Of a DNA stretch of 64,000 nt, positions 21,998 through 34,260 are shown in pieces (the first letter of the stretch is position 1; each line of letters opens with the position of its first letter). Source of the DNA: Pseudeuparius sepicola (lineage: Eukaryota; Arthropoda; Insecta; Coleoptera; Anthribidae). The translations under genes and the position numbers were made by a program. The stretch lies in the NCBI GenBank assembly GCA_963920635.1, contig OY987301.1:48583820-48647819 (forward strand), read 5' to 3'. A model generated the notes under the pieces. That model saw only the letters and a list, made by a program, of their open reading frames with translations. It made no database searches and was not told the origin of the DNA.

Positions 21998-22420
21998 TCA
22001 AGCCACCGTCTCTATGCCTATAGATCTGCGGAACCAAACTCGGTCCTCCATAATTTCGTTGTATCGACCAATGCAGTAACGACTTTTCGGAATAGCCAGA
22101 GCCACGTGACTGCGGAGCGCGGCGGCCTCGCCCGACCTTTCGACAATTATTAGTCTAATCCCCCGGAGGACGAGCCGATGCCCGGGAGGCGAATCCGCGC
22201 GAACGGCTAACCGGAAAATGACGCCGCCTGGATTTGCCCGCTTCGCAACCGGCCGCACAAATAAAAATAAATCGCCATCGCGGCCAGAGCCCGGATCAGC
22301 TGCGGTTTGATGGGATAAAGAAGGGGGCAATAAAAGATGATGGACAAAACCGCGTTCACACCTACATTGGTTCGATGTGGTTGTTGTCGGTTTTCGCTGC
22401 AAAAATACGCCACTTTACTG
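21998..22420. promoter_or_regulatory. GC-rich repeat-poor island
   Basis: A strong GC rise (for example CCCCCGGAGGACGAGCCGAT) with no repeats. Overlapping frames on both strands are open by virtue of composition, but none looks like a protein family. Candidate enhancer or other conserved non-coding DNA; inference only. Confidence 0.35.
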
Positions 22421-22486
22421 TTTAGGTAAGATTTGTCAGTGAACCCTTTTGAACGTCAATAATTAATTGCCCAATGAGGATAGTTG

Positions 22487-23010
22487 CAGAGGCGGATCCA
22501 GGCAAATCTAAACGGGGGGCGGGGGGGCAGTGTGGTAAAAATTTTTCCTGAGGGGTCGGGGTAAGGGAAATTTTTAGAATGCATAAGTACGTATTTTTGT
22601 GAAAAATAAAATAATTTATTTCTCTAGAAAAAAAAAAACAAAAAATGTTTACCCAAACAAAATGAAAAACAAACTTAAATAATAAACATAACAAAACAAA
22701 ATCACAAAAAGAAACAATAATTATTTAGATTTAAAAAATATACTTATCACAAAATAAAATCATATTTTCTCTTCTTTCGCGCAAACTGATCTTTCTTCAT
22801 TTATGGGTACTTGCGGTGTATACTTAATATGGCTAAATTACTTAGTCTGCCTTGGACCATATTGGTACGTAACCAAGTTTTAATTCTTTTAAGTGAAGAA
22901 AAATTTATTTCCGCCGATGCATTGCTTATCGGGAAACTGGCAAGTATGCTCAAAAATTTTCTTGCCGTTTTCGCGATGCGACTTCGTACTGGTGTTGCCA
23001 GAACAAGCTT
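22487..23010 (-). pseudogene. hAT transposase 3' remnant with element terminus
   Basis: On the reverse strand, from about 22998 to 22746, the frame reads LSILASFPISNASAEINFSS, then KRIKTWLRTNMVQGRLSNLA and LSIHRKYP. This is the hAT dimerisation domain at the C-terminus of hAT transposases, which mediates transposase self-association. A TAA near 22801 interrupts it before the usual basic tail (DQFARKKRKYDFIL), which is still readable in the same frame to TGA at 22746. The element terminus CAGAGGCGGATCC at 22487, of hAT type, lies about 260 bases downstream of the tail. The catalytic part and the 5' end are missing. Confidence 0.85.
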
Positions 23011-23385
23011 TATTAAGAAACTGAACCTAAATATTTCATGTCCCTAGAATTCCCTAAAAGGCGGCCATATTGATATTATTGATAGGTACCGGAGGAGAGG
23101 GCCGTAATCAACAGAATTTACATTATACACACACGAATCCTAAATTTAATAGGTTTGAAGCATAGAAAAAAGGCTATAGTTATAGTTTCTGTGTTTGAAG
23201 TTAGGTTAGAGCAACAGACACAGAGATCGAATATCAAAGTTAGGCATATGTCACAAGTTCTGACATTTCTGGCGGACAAGCTAAATACATCCCTCTAGGC
23301 GACCAAAACATTGCTGTTATACTTATTTATTTAACACAAACATATTTTCCGTGTCGCCGCATTTTAGAATTCGGTGTCTCAAATC
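23011..23385. other. Unassigned intron sequence
   Basis: No repeat, gene or structured signal recognised. Confidence 0.4.
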
Positions 23386-24010
23386 CGGATCAAGACTTGC
23401 CTGGCGGTACACCCCAGATGGATTCAGCGGATTTTCCTCGCAATATTTGCATTCGGATTCGTTTTTCCTCGCGCCCAACCGTAACGGTGAGCGAAGAAAA
23501 CTTTCGGCCACTGAATAATTCCGAGCCCTCTCGCCCCCATCTCCGCCATGCGATAGGGATTCGAACCAGATTGAATAAATAAATGTTAAGCGCGAAACAA
23601 ACTTCCCGGATCGAGATGTGCCGTTTCGGCAATTAGATCCGCACCCGCCCGGATGATTGCTCAGAATAATGGGGTTTCCCTTTTCAATAAGAAATTTAAT
23701 TTTTCGTTTTTTGTTTGAGAGCACAGCCAATCACGGAACGACGCAGTTAAGTTCAGCAAACTTTGCTCCGCTAATATCAAATTAAGAGTCATGACCGCGC
23801 AGACAAGATCTAAAATTAACGGTCGCGACGACCGGCTCCAATCTCAGGAATATTATCCTCTAGTCACCCCTCACCACGCACTCTCGTCCCTTCCCCTCTC
23901 ACCGGCAGCGCGTTTAGCGCGAGGAACGGTGTCGGGTCGGACGACGGACGACGTTTTTTCGGACTCGAGCGAGTCGGACCGCCAGGCAGCCGAGAGCTGA
24001 ATCGGTCGGA
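23386..24010. promoter_or_regulatory. GC-rich repeat-poor island (largest)
   Basis: About 600 bases of elevated GC with open frames on both strands, none of which resembles a known protein. It is bounded on the right by a TACAGGGTGATTCC terminus at 24023. Best read as candidate regulatory DNA. Confidence 0.35.
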
Positions 24011-24779
24011 AGGGCGCCGGTGTACAGGGTGATTCCGCGAAATTAGGCCACTTCATAACTTTTTTATTTATCAACTTAGAAAAAAAATATCAAATACAAA
24101 AGTTGTAGGGCTGCAACCTGACTACTTCATGGCGTTTTGTTGTTGACTCGGTTTGTGTATTTGTTGGGCTATTGTTGAAAAAATAAAAATATTAAACACA
24201 TACCTACCCCTATTTGTACGAATTCCGAAAGTATCTTTTCGGGTCTTTTTTGTTATTTACTAACCCTGTTTTTTTCTTCAGTGCCTTGCGGAAAATTGGG
24301 TTATAGAAATTATTAAAAAAAAACATAAGTTTTGTCTGTATATTTCGATATTTTCTATGCAATAATAATTGTTTTTCTGATAAGTGCACTGAATTGGAAA
24401 GAAATTTTTTTATAACTTTTTACAATTTTTTCTGACATGAAATTATTATTCCTATCCATCAAACAGCCAAAGTAGAACAGTGTTTCAATAAATTATTATT
24501 TCCACAGTAGGTAGGTAGGTTATGCTATATCTATGTGGTATTTTGGATTTCTATTACTTTTTTCTTTTACTACTTTGTGCCTCTTTAGATGTGTTGTGGT
24601 CGGATCTACCAATTCCGGGAGCAAACGTTTTAAATATAACTTCGTCAATTTTGGCTCCATCTGTTTTTCCAAAAAATCGCGACGTCTATATTTAGGTATA
24701 AAATTTTCATTTTAAAATTTTTCCCAGTCCAAATGCCAAAAAGGCACCCCACTTTATTGCCTACTCTTAGTTGCCCTTG
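24011..24779. other. Unassigned, with one MITE terminus
   Basis: TACAGGGTGATTCC at 24023 marks one end of a MITE whose partner was not found. The rest is AT-rich. Confidence 0.4.
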
Positions 24780-25329
24780 TACAGGGTGGTTAATTATAAA
24801 TTGACACGCCCCTTAACTTGTTAGTTTTTGAGGTTAGAAAAAAAAGTTTTTGGCAAAAGTTTTAGATAAATACAAAGTTTTTTGTGACGCTATTGGACCG
24901 TGTTCGAGAATATAATCAGTAAAATTTGAAAAGGCTCCTAAACATTTTGGAGTTTCACTGTATTACTCTCTCGTTTAAAACAAATATTTTTTGTTATTAC
25001 ATCGATCATCTATCTTTATCGCGAGATCCACAAATTCGAGTTAAATAAATTTAGTATAAAATTTGAAAACGGAATTTTTCAAAAACGGAAAAAGATAATG
25101 CCACAAAGTTAATATCATTTTAATTGCCTTGATGAGCAGATTTCAAAAATGCAAAAATATATAGGGTGTTCCATTTAAAAAAACATAAGTTATGTCTGCC
25201 ACGGCTTTCTAGAACACACTGTACACGGTCCAATAGCCTCACAAAAAACTTTGTATTAGTATCTAAAATTTTTGTAAAAATACTTTTTTTCCTAACCTCA
25301 AAAGTCAATTTATAATGAACCACCCTGTA
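24780..25329. mobile_element. TACAGGGTG-type MITE, 550 bp
   Basis: It begins TACAGGGTGGTTAATTATAA and ends TTATAATGAACCACCCTGTA. The inverted arms reach about 130 bases (24780-24910 and 25212-25329), sharing TTTGAGGTTAG, ACAAAGTTTTTTGTGACGC or its match, and TATTGGACCGTG. No coding sequence. Confidence 0.85.
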
Positions 25330-25384
25330 CTTGAAAATACCATTTATAAAAATTTTAAAAGTTTGATTTTTCCTACAAAAAAAG

Positions 25385-26696
25385 TACAGGGTGATCATTT
25401 TTAGAGGCCCAGCCTCTCTTGGTGGAACACGGTCAAAGATATGGAGATATTATACAGGGTGAGTCAGAATGTATAGTAAATATTTTAAAGGGGTGTTCGG
25501 CAGGTAGTTCTAAGGGGTCTTTCATATAAAATTTTTCGATTTGGGCTTTCCTTGCCAAGTTATTCGGGTCTACAGGGTGACCCAAATATTTTTTTTATTT
25601 TTATCTCAATACCGGCGCTACTTAAAAATCTGAAATTTGGTATGTGTTATCTACTTACGGGAAGACGCCTTAGGGTAGTTTATTGATTTACACACTGCCC
25701 TAAAAAGGGTAAAAACTAACAACCCCTATTAATTTTTTTGCTTGAATTTTTTTTGGGTCATTTTTACGTATAACAAAAATATGATTTGCGTAGCCCTTTT
25801 ATTTAAGAAACTTTTTCCCTGTACATTTTTTCTCGAAAACACAATATTTTTCCTACAAAAAAATTATTTCATGATAAATGCCATTCCCCTGACTACAGAA
25901 AATCAAGTAAAAATTCATAGTAGACGGGCGTCAACAATTTAATTATTTTTTTACTACTAACCTGAGAAATCAATGAGAAGTAATATTTCTCTCCCTAGGT
26001 AAATAATGATAATAAAAAAAATACCTAGGTAAATAATGAACAATTTTCTATATGACATTTAAAAATTATTTTCATTTTATCAGCTTGACAACTGAACTCC
26101 CAGGCTTTCGAAGTATTTGAAAAAAGCGAGAAATGACTAAAATATCAAAATCTAATCAAATATGTAAAATGTGGCAATATTTCAATGTTAGTACTAAAAA
26201 AAACCTATAGACCTTTCGGTTGAGAAGGCCATTATTTAATGGCTCACTTCTCAACCTAAGTGTATAATGTACTATTATTGAACATTAAAAAAAAACAAAA
26301 ATATAATGTTACAGTAGATGCCCAAAATGATATGTCCATAATAAAAGGGCTACACAAATCATATTTTTGTTATATGTAAAAATGACCCACAGAAAAGTTC
26401 GAGGAAAAAAAATAATAGGGGTTGTTAGTTTTTACCCTTTTTTAGGGCATTGTGTAAATGAATAAACTACCCTAAGGGATTTTGAATGATGTAACAAAAA
26501 TGGTATGTTGGTGGGAAAAAATATTTCTTGGCGCCGCAACGCGACGCCTAGCGTCGTATTAGCAGAGAGTCGCTACATGAGGCCAATTTATTCCTTTATA
26601 CCATCTTTATATCATCTCCCATATAATATAATATCTCCATATCTTCGACCGTTTTCCACTAAGAGAGGCTGGGCGTATAAAAATGATCACCCTGTA
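25385..26696. mobile_element. TACAGGGTG-type inverted-repeat element, 1.3 kb
   Basis: It begins TACAGGGTGATCATTTTTA and ends AAAAATGATCACCCTGTA. The outer inverted block is about 70 bases and includes GCCCAGCCTCTCTTGG. A second inverted block pairs 25665-25800 with 26345-26480 (GGGTAAAAACTAACAACCCC, ATATGATTTGCGTAGCCC). Extra TACAGGGTG starts at about 25464 and 25571 suggest other termini nested in the left arm. No transposase recognised. Confidence 0.8.
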
Positions 26697-26844
26697 CATA
26701 AAGACGAACTAACACAACCAAAATTTAAAATATTGCATTTATGGTTTTATATACTTGTGAATTCCATTGGGAAGAATTTCAGAAACATCACATTCAGCCT
26801 ATAGAAGCCTTCAATCAAGATTAGGCTAGATAACTATTGTAGAT

Positions 26845-27260
26845 AATAAAAAATAAAAGATAAAAAACCTTGTTAAAAACAAACTTTTATTTAAGTCATG
26901 TACTAAAACGAATAAAATAAAATACCTACGTCTTGTATCTACTAAAAGGAATAAAATAAAATAAATCTAGGTTTTCGTTAAGATAATTCAATGCCAAATT
27001 GCGACAAATTTTTGTAAATCAAAAAGCTAGTCGCGCGAATTCTAAAGAAAATACATACTTTGGCAAGTAGGTACTTGCTTATCAACCAATCACTGTATAT
27101 TAAAATTAATTGGTACCTACTTTCTATGAACATTTCTCGCGACAAGCTTTTTAAATTACAAAAACGACTTGGCGCAATTTGGCACTGAATTATTCTAACA
27201 AAAACCTAGACTTAAATAAAAGCTTGTTTTTAAAAAGGTTTTTATCTTTTATTTTATTTC
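26845..27260. repeat. Foldback element, about 415 bp
   Basis: Left-arm blocks AAAATAAAAGATAAAAA, TTAAAAACAAACTTTTATTT, AATTCAATGCCAAATTGCG and AGCTAGTCGCGCGA recur inverted on the right. The middle is TAGGTACTTGC-type sequence. Non-coding. Confidence 0.8.
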
Positions 27261-27289
27261 GTGCTTTTTAGTACATATTTGATTCCCAT

Positions 27290-27560
27290 ATCAGGAGAGT
27301 GGTAAAGAAATTTAGTCCGCCGTATTGGATTTAGTATGACGTCACTTATCTTATTATTTTGTACTCGTCAACCCCTTTCATTTGATACCCATATTAAGTA
27401 TTAGAAAGTAGAAAGTATTACAATATTGAGTATTGCATATTGCATTGTCACCGGAACTAAAGGTGTATGCAAAATTTCAGCTCAATCGGATGTCAGGAAG
27501 TGGTTCTAATTCAGCTTGCAAGATTCGACCCACACAATAACAGTAGTATTCTCTGGACGC
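27290..27560. mobile_element. Probable LINE-type 3' fragment
   Basis: CAACCCCTTTCATTTGATAC followed by GTGTATGCAAAATTTCAGCT and CAATCGGATGTCAGG are phrases seen in interspersed repeats of many insects, probably LINE 3' untranslated sequence. No coding part. Confidence 0.35.
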
Positions 27561-27831
27561 TGCTAACAGGTGAAATTAAATAAAAAAGCTTGTAAAATAC
27601 GATAAGCGGAAACAAGAGTGCGACGGCTAACGGGCGAATATATTGTACCTATCTTTGTCTATTTAGTGTCCCCTCTACGGAAACTCGCTTGAGGAGTAGG
27701 CAGGAGTGGGGGCACGGTGTATTCATATTGATTTCGGCTTTGCAGTGTTTTTCTAGAAGTCGATCTACTTTTTTATTTTCAGTTCCAGAAATTCGATTTT
27801 TTTACCAAAATGTAACTAAAAGATGGAGGAA

Positions 27832-27985
27832 CAATTCGTATGGACAATTTTTTTAAAAAACATTGTTGGTACTTGTAAAATTTACAAAAATGCTACCGTT
27901 TCATTTTCTCGGGAGTATTTGAAGAAGTATTTTTGTTACCATTAAAAAACTACAATTAAAAATAAAAAAATTGTCCATACGAATC
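27832..27985. repeat. Short foldback, about 24-bp arms
   Basis: CAATTCGTATGGACAATTTT and its inverted copy AAAATTGTCCATACGAATCG flank about 105 bases. Confidence 0.7.
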
Positions 27986-27989
27986 GTAG

Positions 27990-30030
27990 ACCTATATTTT
28001 CGCCACAGTTTGAGACAGGTTTGACACAAAGTTTCAAATTTTGTTTTGCATTTTTGGTGGACGTCCTGGGACTAATTCCATGTAAAGTATACGGTAGAAA
28101 GCTAGCGGAATTCCGTGCGTTTATCTGTACTATTTGCAGTGCCATTGCTCTTAAGCATTAAACAAATTATCCATCTCAATTTTCTGGAGTAGAGGAGATC
28201 CGGGAGAATATGAGCCACTAGGTTAATCTGGACCAAGGCTCTTTCGCCATCGTCCTGTTTAGCATCTGTAAGTGGTGTAAATGGTGACACCTCGGGTTGG
28301 CTGATGAAAAGATTCAAAGGAATTTTAATATGGCTGCCTATAGATAGGTAGGTACGCGTATATTTATTATAGACCGGGAGATAGTGACAGATTTTTGGAC
28401 GTGATTTTACTCAGTATGCCTTTCATAGGGCATTATGTTGCGTATAGTCTCACAATAATAAGGTATGAATCAGAGAGTCATCCTGGGTTCTACATATGGA
28501 AAAATGAGTTTTCATTTATTCGAAAAATATGCGTTTTGATATGATTTTAATCAGGCTGCCATGTGTTTTATAATGCACTTCAAAATAGAAAATTTCTCGG
28601 AAAATTATAGGCATACCGTCAGCGTGAGCCCAAAGGGCTATTATTGCCACGTTAACTTGTATTTTAATAATTAATTTTTCCACGTTTCTGAACAGGCTGC
28701 CAATGAGAAGTATGCAAGTTCTTGTTATGAAACTGCTGAAGAAAAGATGGCATACCGTTTGCGCATGTCCAAGTACACTTGAAGAAACTTGATTGGTTGC
28801 TTCCCCTTATAGTCCTTATAGCCCAAAAAATGGGCAGAAACGGCAATAAGAAATTATTTTTGCTTATTATACCGCTATTGTTCTGTGACCGTGATAGGAG
28901 AGAGTATTTCGTTTTCTCCCAAATGTGCCCCCCTAAAATTAAATTCCAACCACAAATTAATATAGTAATTGAACAGAAAACATATTTTTGTAGCATTTGG
29001 GGGTATATGGGCCACCCATTACGGGATAAAACGAGCCATATTGCCCATACTAGAACGGTTTCTGACTGAAATAACTGCCTCGCAAATATGAAGAAAAAAT
29101 TAGAGAGGGTCAACTTCCGATGCACTTCGAACACTCCGAAGGCCATAGTCTGAAGCTAGAGGAGAAATTTCATTGCGTTGCGAAATCTGTTTCAATTGGG
29201 CTGGTACCGCCTGCTCTCTGACTTTTGCTGACTACAAAAATTATATTATTATGTGACTTTTGTGCTTAATAACGTTCTTTTTGTGTTTAAATGCAAGGTC
29301 TAAGTTTTTCAGGGGTTCAGACCCTTGCCTGTTTACCCCATTATCATGGGGTAATATGGGTCAAAGCACATTTTGAAAACAGTGTAGGAAATTTTTTTCT
29401 GTTGTTTAATAAGTTTCATTTTAATATTTTTAGATATTTTCCTGTTTTGGTATCTTTAAAATAAAAATAAAACTTTGACCTATCACGTACTTCTTCTAGA
29501 GACAAAATTCCCTAAAAACAGATATTTATATACAACGTGTAACAAAGAATCATGTCCATAGGTTAAGGGCATACTCTTGGGGCTAAATTGAGGTGATTTA
29601 ACCCCATTTACCTTAGTCCAAAATCGCCTCTTTTCCAAGATACAGAGTGTCAAAGTCAAAATTTAATTGGACAAATTTGCTAATATTTCTGAAACCGTTT
29701 AATTCTTTTTTTTGTTCGAATTTTATACAGGGTCCTTGCACGTTGGGGTGCGTATTCGGTAATTCCTTTTTCCGAACTCGCACTGGCGCTACTGGCGCTG
29801 TGCGTACGCCAATGGATAAACTAAAACCTACAGTGGAATGTCTTATCAATTCAGTTTTTTTACTCTTAATTTTTTTCCATTCGAGTTGCGGTTTCAGAGG
29901 AAATTTTAATTTTGTAGACAGGTGACTTGTTAAGAGGCTGAAATTGGGGTTGCTCTATTGATGCACAACGCACAATAAAGCAAAAATCTATTCATAGATA
30001 GTTGGCTTTGTTTTTTTGACAAGAAATGTC
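27990..30030. other. Unassigned, GGGTAAT-rich repeats
   Basis: Segments such as ACCCCATTATCATGGGGTAA (29337-29356) and GGGGTATATGGGCCACCCAT (29000-29020) point to decayed repeats. TACAGGGTCC lies near 29727. The 160-codon minus-strand frame at 28664-29146 matches nothing I know and overlaps these repeats, so I do not call it a gene. Confidence 0.4.
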
Positions 30031-30077
30031 ATGTGGCCATTAACGTTAAAAATTTCTTCTTGCATTTTTCTCTTGAT

Positions 30078-31979
30078 ATGGCAGAATATTCATATTCTGA
30101 ACTAGCAGACGCATTCATCTTCTTTATGAAGAAGCTCATTGCAACTCAAGGGAGGCAGCAAGATTATACGCCGATAGATTTCCACATCGAAGGCAACGGG
30201 ACAGAAGATATTTCCAAACCATTGACAGACGTATTAGAGAAACTGGCTCCGTTAAGGCTAATAAAAGTGGTTTAAGCGGTCGACCCGCAACAGATGATGT
30301 TGTGGTTGAAGAGGAATAATTATTGGATGTGTTGGAAGCGGAGCCTGGGAGTAGTACCAGAAAATTGGGTTCAACATTTAATGTAAATCATATGTTTGTT
30401 TGGAGGATAGCCTCAACCCAGTTGCTTCATCCATACCACATAAGGCAAGTCCAAGAACTAAAACCACAATATTTTCAACGTAGATTACAATTTTGTACAT
30501 GGCTTCGAGATAAAAACACCAGAAATTCCACATTTATTAAGCCTGTTTTACATTGACAATTTCTTCATGAATTAATTCATGAATAAGTTTATGAATAAAT
30601 TCATGAATTAATTCACGACAAGTTCTATTTTACACTGATGAAGAAACTGATGAATTTTTTTGTCATCTTATGTCAGATTCTAGCGAAAACCAACACAAGA
30701 GAATAAATAACAAAATAATTTTTTTGTGCTGCATTTCCCCTATCAGAACATAATATATTTTCTAACCATATCCATCTTCATCCAAAGCATCTTTAACTAC
30801 ATATTAAGTCTGGCTAGAAGAGTAGTTGAAAATGCATTTGGCATTTAAGCCAAACGATTTAGAGTTTCTTGACTACAATAATTAATATGAATGTGGAAAA
30901 AGTGCAAACAATAACATTGGCATGTTGCTCATTAGATAATTTTTGAGACCCGAATGTCCTAGTTCCATCCTAGAAGAGCTTTATAAAGACTATATATATT
31001 TCAATTTGGACTTTCTTACCAAACATGTTCACCAAGACATGCTTGCGTTGCTGCCAGAGAGGAGTTTTGTGATTATTTCGTGAATGAGGGAGCTGTGCCT
31101 TGGCAGCGGAATACATAAATAAAACATATTGTAACATTTCACCCACTTTTTATCTAAGTATATTATCTTTAAAACTATGTACTCTCCTCTTCCTCGTCTA
31201 TAATGCCTCAAACAAAACCAGTATCAAAATATAACCTTCCTTGTGTCCAAATTTTCAATGTTAGTACTCCTGAAGTTCATGCAAAACTTGACGGAAAATA
31301 GAACATGCTCTAATTCGTGAAGTAACTTCATGAATAAATTCATGAACAGGCATAAGGCAGATTTCATCCACAGACGAATCCAAATTTACCAGAAGTGAAA
31401 TAACGAACATCCACAACGAGCATGTTTGGGCGGAAGAAAATCCAAGAACAATTAAAATCAGACATTGTCAACAAAATTTTTCTTTGAATGTCTGGGCTGG
31501 GATTATTAATGATTTTCTTGTTGGACCATTTTTTTCCAATTCCCCTTAAGGAGAATCCTATCTATTTTTTTACAAAATGATATGCCAGTTCTTCTGGAAA
31601 ATACTCCCTTACATATTATGAGGAGTCAAATGTGGTTTCTTCAGGATGGGGCACCGCCACATTTCTATAGGCGGGTGCGCCAATTTCTTTCTCAAACCTA
31701 TCCTAATCGTTGGATAGGTAGAAGTGCAGAAGCTCCTGTTCATTGGCCTCCAAGGTCACCCGACTTAAATCCTATGGATTTTTGTTTCTGGGGTTTCATG
31801 AAAGAAGCGGTTTATGCAGTCGAAATAGAGAAGTTCAGTTGCGCCAAAGAATTTTAGACGCTGCTGAAAAATTTCGTGAACTACCAGCCGTATTCCAAAA
31901 TGTTCGTTTTAATTGGATAAGAAGATGCGAGAAATGTATCGAAAACCAGGGAGGCCACTTTCAACATTTGTTAGTCTAA
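30078..31979 (+). pseudogene. Mariner-like transposase pseudogene (DUF4817-type), split by an insertion
   Basis: ATG at 30078 starts MAEYSYSELADAFIF, the DUF4817-type N-terminus of a Tc1/mariner-superfamily transposase, which cuts and pastes DNA with a DDE/D active site. A frameshift near 30240 and a TAA at 30317 precede a helix-turn-helix segment (DVLEAEPGSSTRKLGSTFNV). The frame is cut at 30540 by a Harbinger insertion and resumes at 31356 with QISSTDESKFTR (first catalytic aspartate). It continues with HVWAEENPRTIK and FLQDGAPPHF (second aspartate), then WPPRSPDLNPMDFCFWG (third). A frameshift near 31845 leads to AVFQNVRFNWIRRCEKCIEN and GGHFQHLLV at the end. A CACCCTGTATA terminus at about 32099 is a candidate right end. 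The same family is at 37266-39635. Confidence 0.88.
30541..31352. mobile_element. PIF/Harbinger element, 812 bp, inserted in the mariner gene
   Basis: The ends are inverted: GCCTGTTTTACA at the left and ATTCATGAACAGGCA at the right, both with repeated TTCATGAATTAATTCATGAA units inside. TAA flanks it on both sides (30538-30540 and 31353-31355), the 3-bp duplication typical of PIF/Harbinger. Removing it brings the two halves of the mariner transposase together. On the plus strand at 30810-30945 there are transposase remnants, LARRVVENAFGI and, in another frame, VEKVQTITLACCSL. This is the C-terminal region of Harbinger transposases, here with stops and frameshifts. Most of the transposase is deleted. 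Confidence 0.88.
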
Positions 31980-32119
31980 CTTACTGTATCTTGGAGAAAA
32001 AGCGATTTCATATGATATATTTATTTCGATATAGGATATTCGAAACCAAAAACTCAATATAGCCCAACACTAGATATAAGAACATGGGTATTATTTAAAA
32101 ATTGCTCACCCTGTATACA

Positions 32120-33930
32120 TAATATAATACACCTTTTAATGGTATATTACATAAGCAGAGTTGTAAATAGAATATCACGCACGAATGGAAAAATTACGCA
32201 CAAAGTCGCGTAGCGGCGATTATGTAATCCATGAGTGCGTAATTGCTTTAGAGCTAAAGTTATGTATATGTATACCTAGCTAGTATATATTTTGCCTATG
32301 ATCATATTATTAAGGTTAAACTACTAATTCAGTAATTATGCTTTAACAAATATCTTTGTTTCGACAGGTTTCAGTCAGGTGTCAAAGTATTTTGGTTTAT
32401 TTTTGACGGCTGTCTATGATTGGCCCCTCTCTGATTCTGTGTTCTGCGCGTTTTGCTTACTGTGCATTTTGCTTATCGTGCGACAGTGTTCGTGGTAGAG
32501 TAGAGCCTTGTTTATCGTTTACGGTAGTGGTCGTAGGTCGTAGGTAAAAGGAATGAATTTTGTTTGTGTTTGTAATAAAAAAACTAGTAGTTACTTGGGA
32601 AATATGCTGATCGAATATATCGTGGCCCCATTTTTTACTAGGCAATTTCTTTTTCGAGAATTTCACATTTTGGTGATGTTGCCAGAGTAACCATTTTTCA
32701 ATAAAAGTTTTGCCGGCAAGAGAAAGCGATATATTACTATATATAGTGTATAGGAAAGGAATTGGTCGTGAACCTATGGCGGCGTTATTTTCAATGTGTG
32801 AAATAGAAAAATTATCTTTAAAAATATGGTTGTTATCTAAGAAATGAGTATCGTGCTGAATTTTGTTTTTTTATTGTCAAAATCTCTTTCAGACCATAAC
32901 CATATTTTTAAGGATAATTTATCATTATCTTAATTCCTGGTAATTTTAATACAGGCAATTATTAAAACCATAATTTATTTGCGTATTATTATAATGATGT
33001 TTAAATTTGCAGGTAGGTACCTAACATCCTTATAAATTTAATAATCATGAATGTGAAATAATCATTTGTCGTTTGGCAGTATAGTGGTATGGCTTCGATT
33101 TCATGTTTTATACCAAGACCCTTGTAAAAGCCATTTTTCTGCAAAAGAGGAAACTATAGTTTTAAATGTTCATGATGCATTGATACATCAGCAACCCTCT
33201 AGCACTGTTCGCAGCATAGTTGTGGCATGTTCGAATTGACGAGGCAACCATTTATAGATTTCTTATAATATGGGCCCAAATAAAAGGACATGTTGCAAGA
33301 CAAGCTTAAGGGTGTACGGCAAGTGACCCTTAACACAAACAAACAATTTTGCAAGTGACTAACAGTAACAGTGCCCTAATTTTACTTGCAACAAATTAAC
33401 TACTCGAACCTCCGCCTATGGGCTTACAATTTCCTTTATTAGCATTTTATTTCCTATTGTGATTTGAAGATAACAGGGTGCGCCCAGGAAAGAACGCAGG
33501 CAAATATACATTGGACAAATATGGCAAAGCCTTTTGTGGGACACAGGTAATCTCTTGAATTTATAATGAGTGCAGCGTACTATCAATTACTTTCGAATAC
33601 ACTATAGGTACTGTAAAGTCCACTACTGCTAGACAGCCGATGTTTCACACTTCACAAAGTTACTTCCACCTATTAATTTTTATTTAAATCTCTATTTACA
33701 AGCATACCTAGGCTGCTGTTCTTAGAAGTGACACGATTGGTAACTTATGGTAGATGCTTACTCCTTTTTATGTTTGTTCAGTAAGTAGTCAAAACTCGGT
33801 TAAAATAATTCGAAGACCAACGATATATTTGGACATTTTAGTTCCTTCTTGTTCTTTTCTCTAAACTCCTCGCACCCACTTCCACCTTCATGATACTTTA
33901 TTTTTTCTGTTTCCCACTCAAAACTTATTT
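32120..33930. other. Unassigned intron sequence
   Basis: A patch at 32185-32255 (CGCACAAAGTCGCGTAGCGG, ATGAGTGCGTAATTGC) looks like a decayed repeat. A further MITE-like fragment with AGGGTGCGCCCAGG is near 33475. No gene recognised. Confidence 0.4.
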
Positions 33931-33934
33931 ATCG

Positions 33935-34260
33935 TTATCACCAAACTTCCTCGATTTCCACAACATTTCCCGCGACAGGGCCGTCCGGCCGGCCACCCTG
34001 AACGATGGGCCTGGGCCCTCGAAGGGTCGGCCCTCTCGAATTTACAGTGGGCACACAGGCCCCTGAAAAGAGCACTCCGAAACTGACCCGGCCGTTATTT
34101 GTGCGGTCGAGTGGATTAGATCGCCCCGAAAACAATAAGGACCGATAACGAGGGCGAGAGAATGAGGTTAGTTGGTATTCATGAACGAGGGTTTTTGGTC
34201 GGGGGTAAATGGCGCATTCCGGGGGAGGTCAAGAGATACAAAAGGGCGAATCATGTCGAC
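33935..34260. promoter_or_regulatory. GC-rich repeat-poor island
   Basis: Sharp GC rise (for example GGGCCGTCCGGCCGGCCACC), single-copy in appearance, without a coding family. Candidate regulatory DNA, inference from composition. Confidence 0.35.

Noticed and set aside
28664..29146. 160-codon minus-strand frame as a gene
   Set aside because: No known motif, overlaps GGGTAAT-type repeats and has a competing plus-strand frame of similar length.
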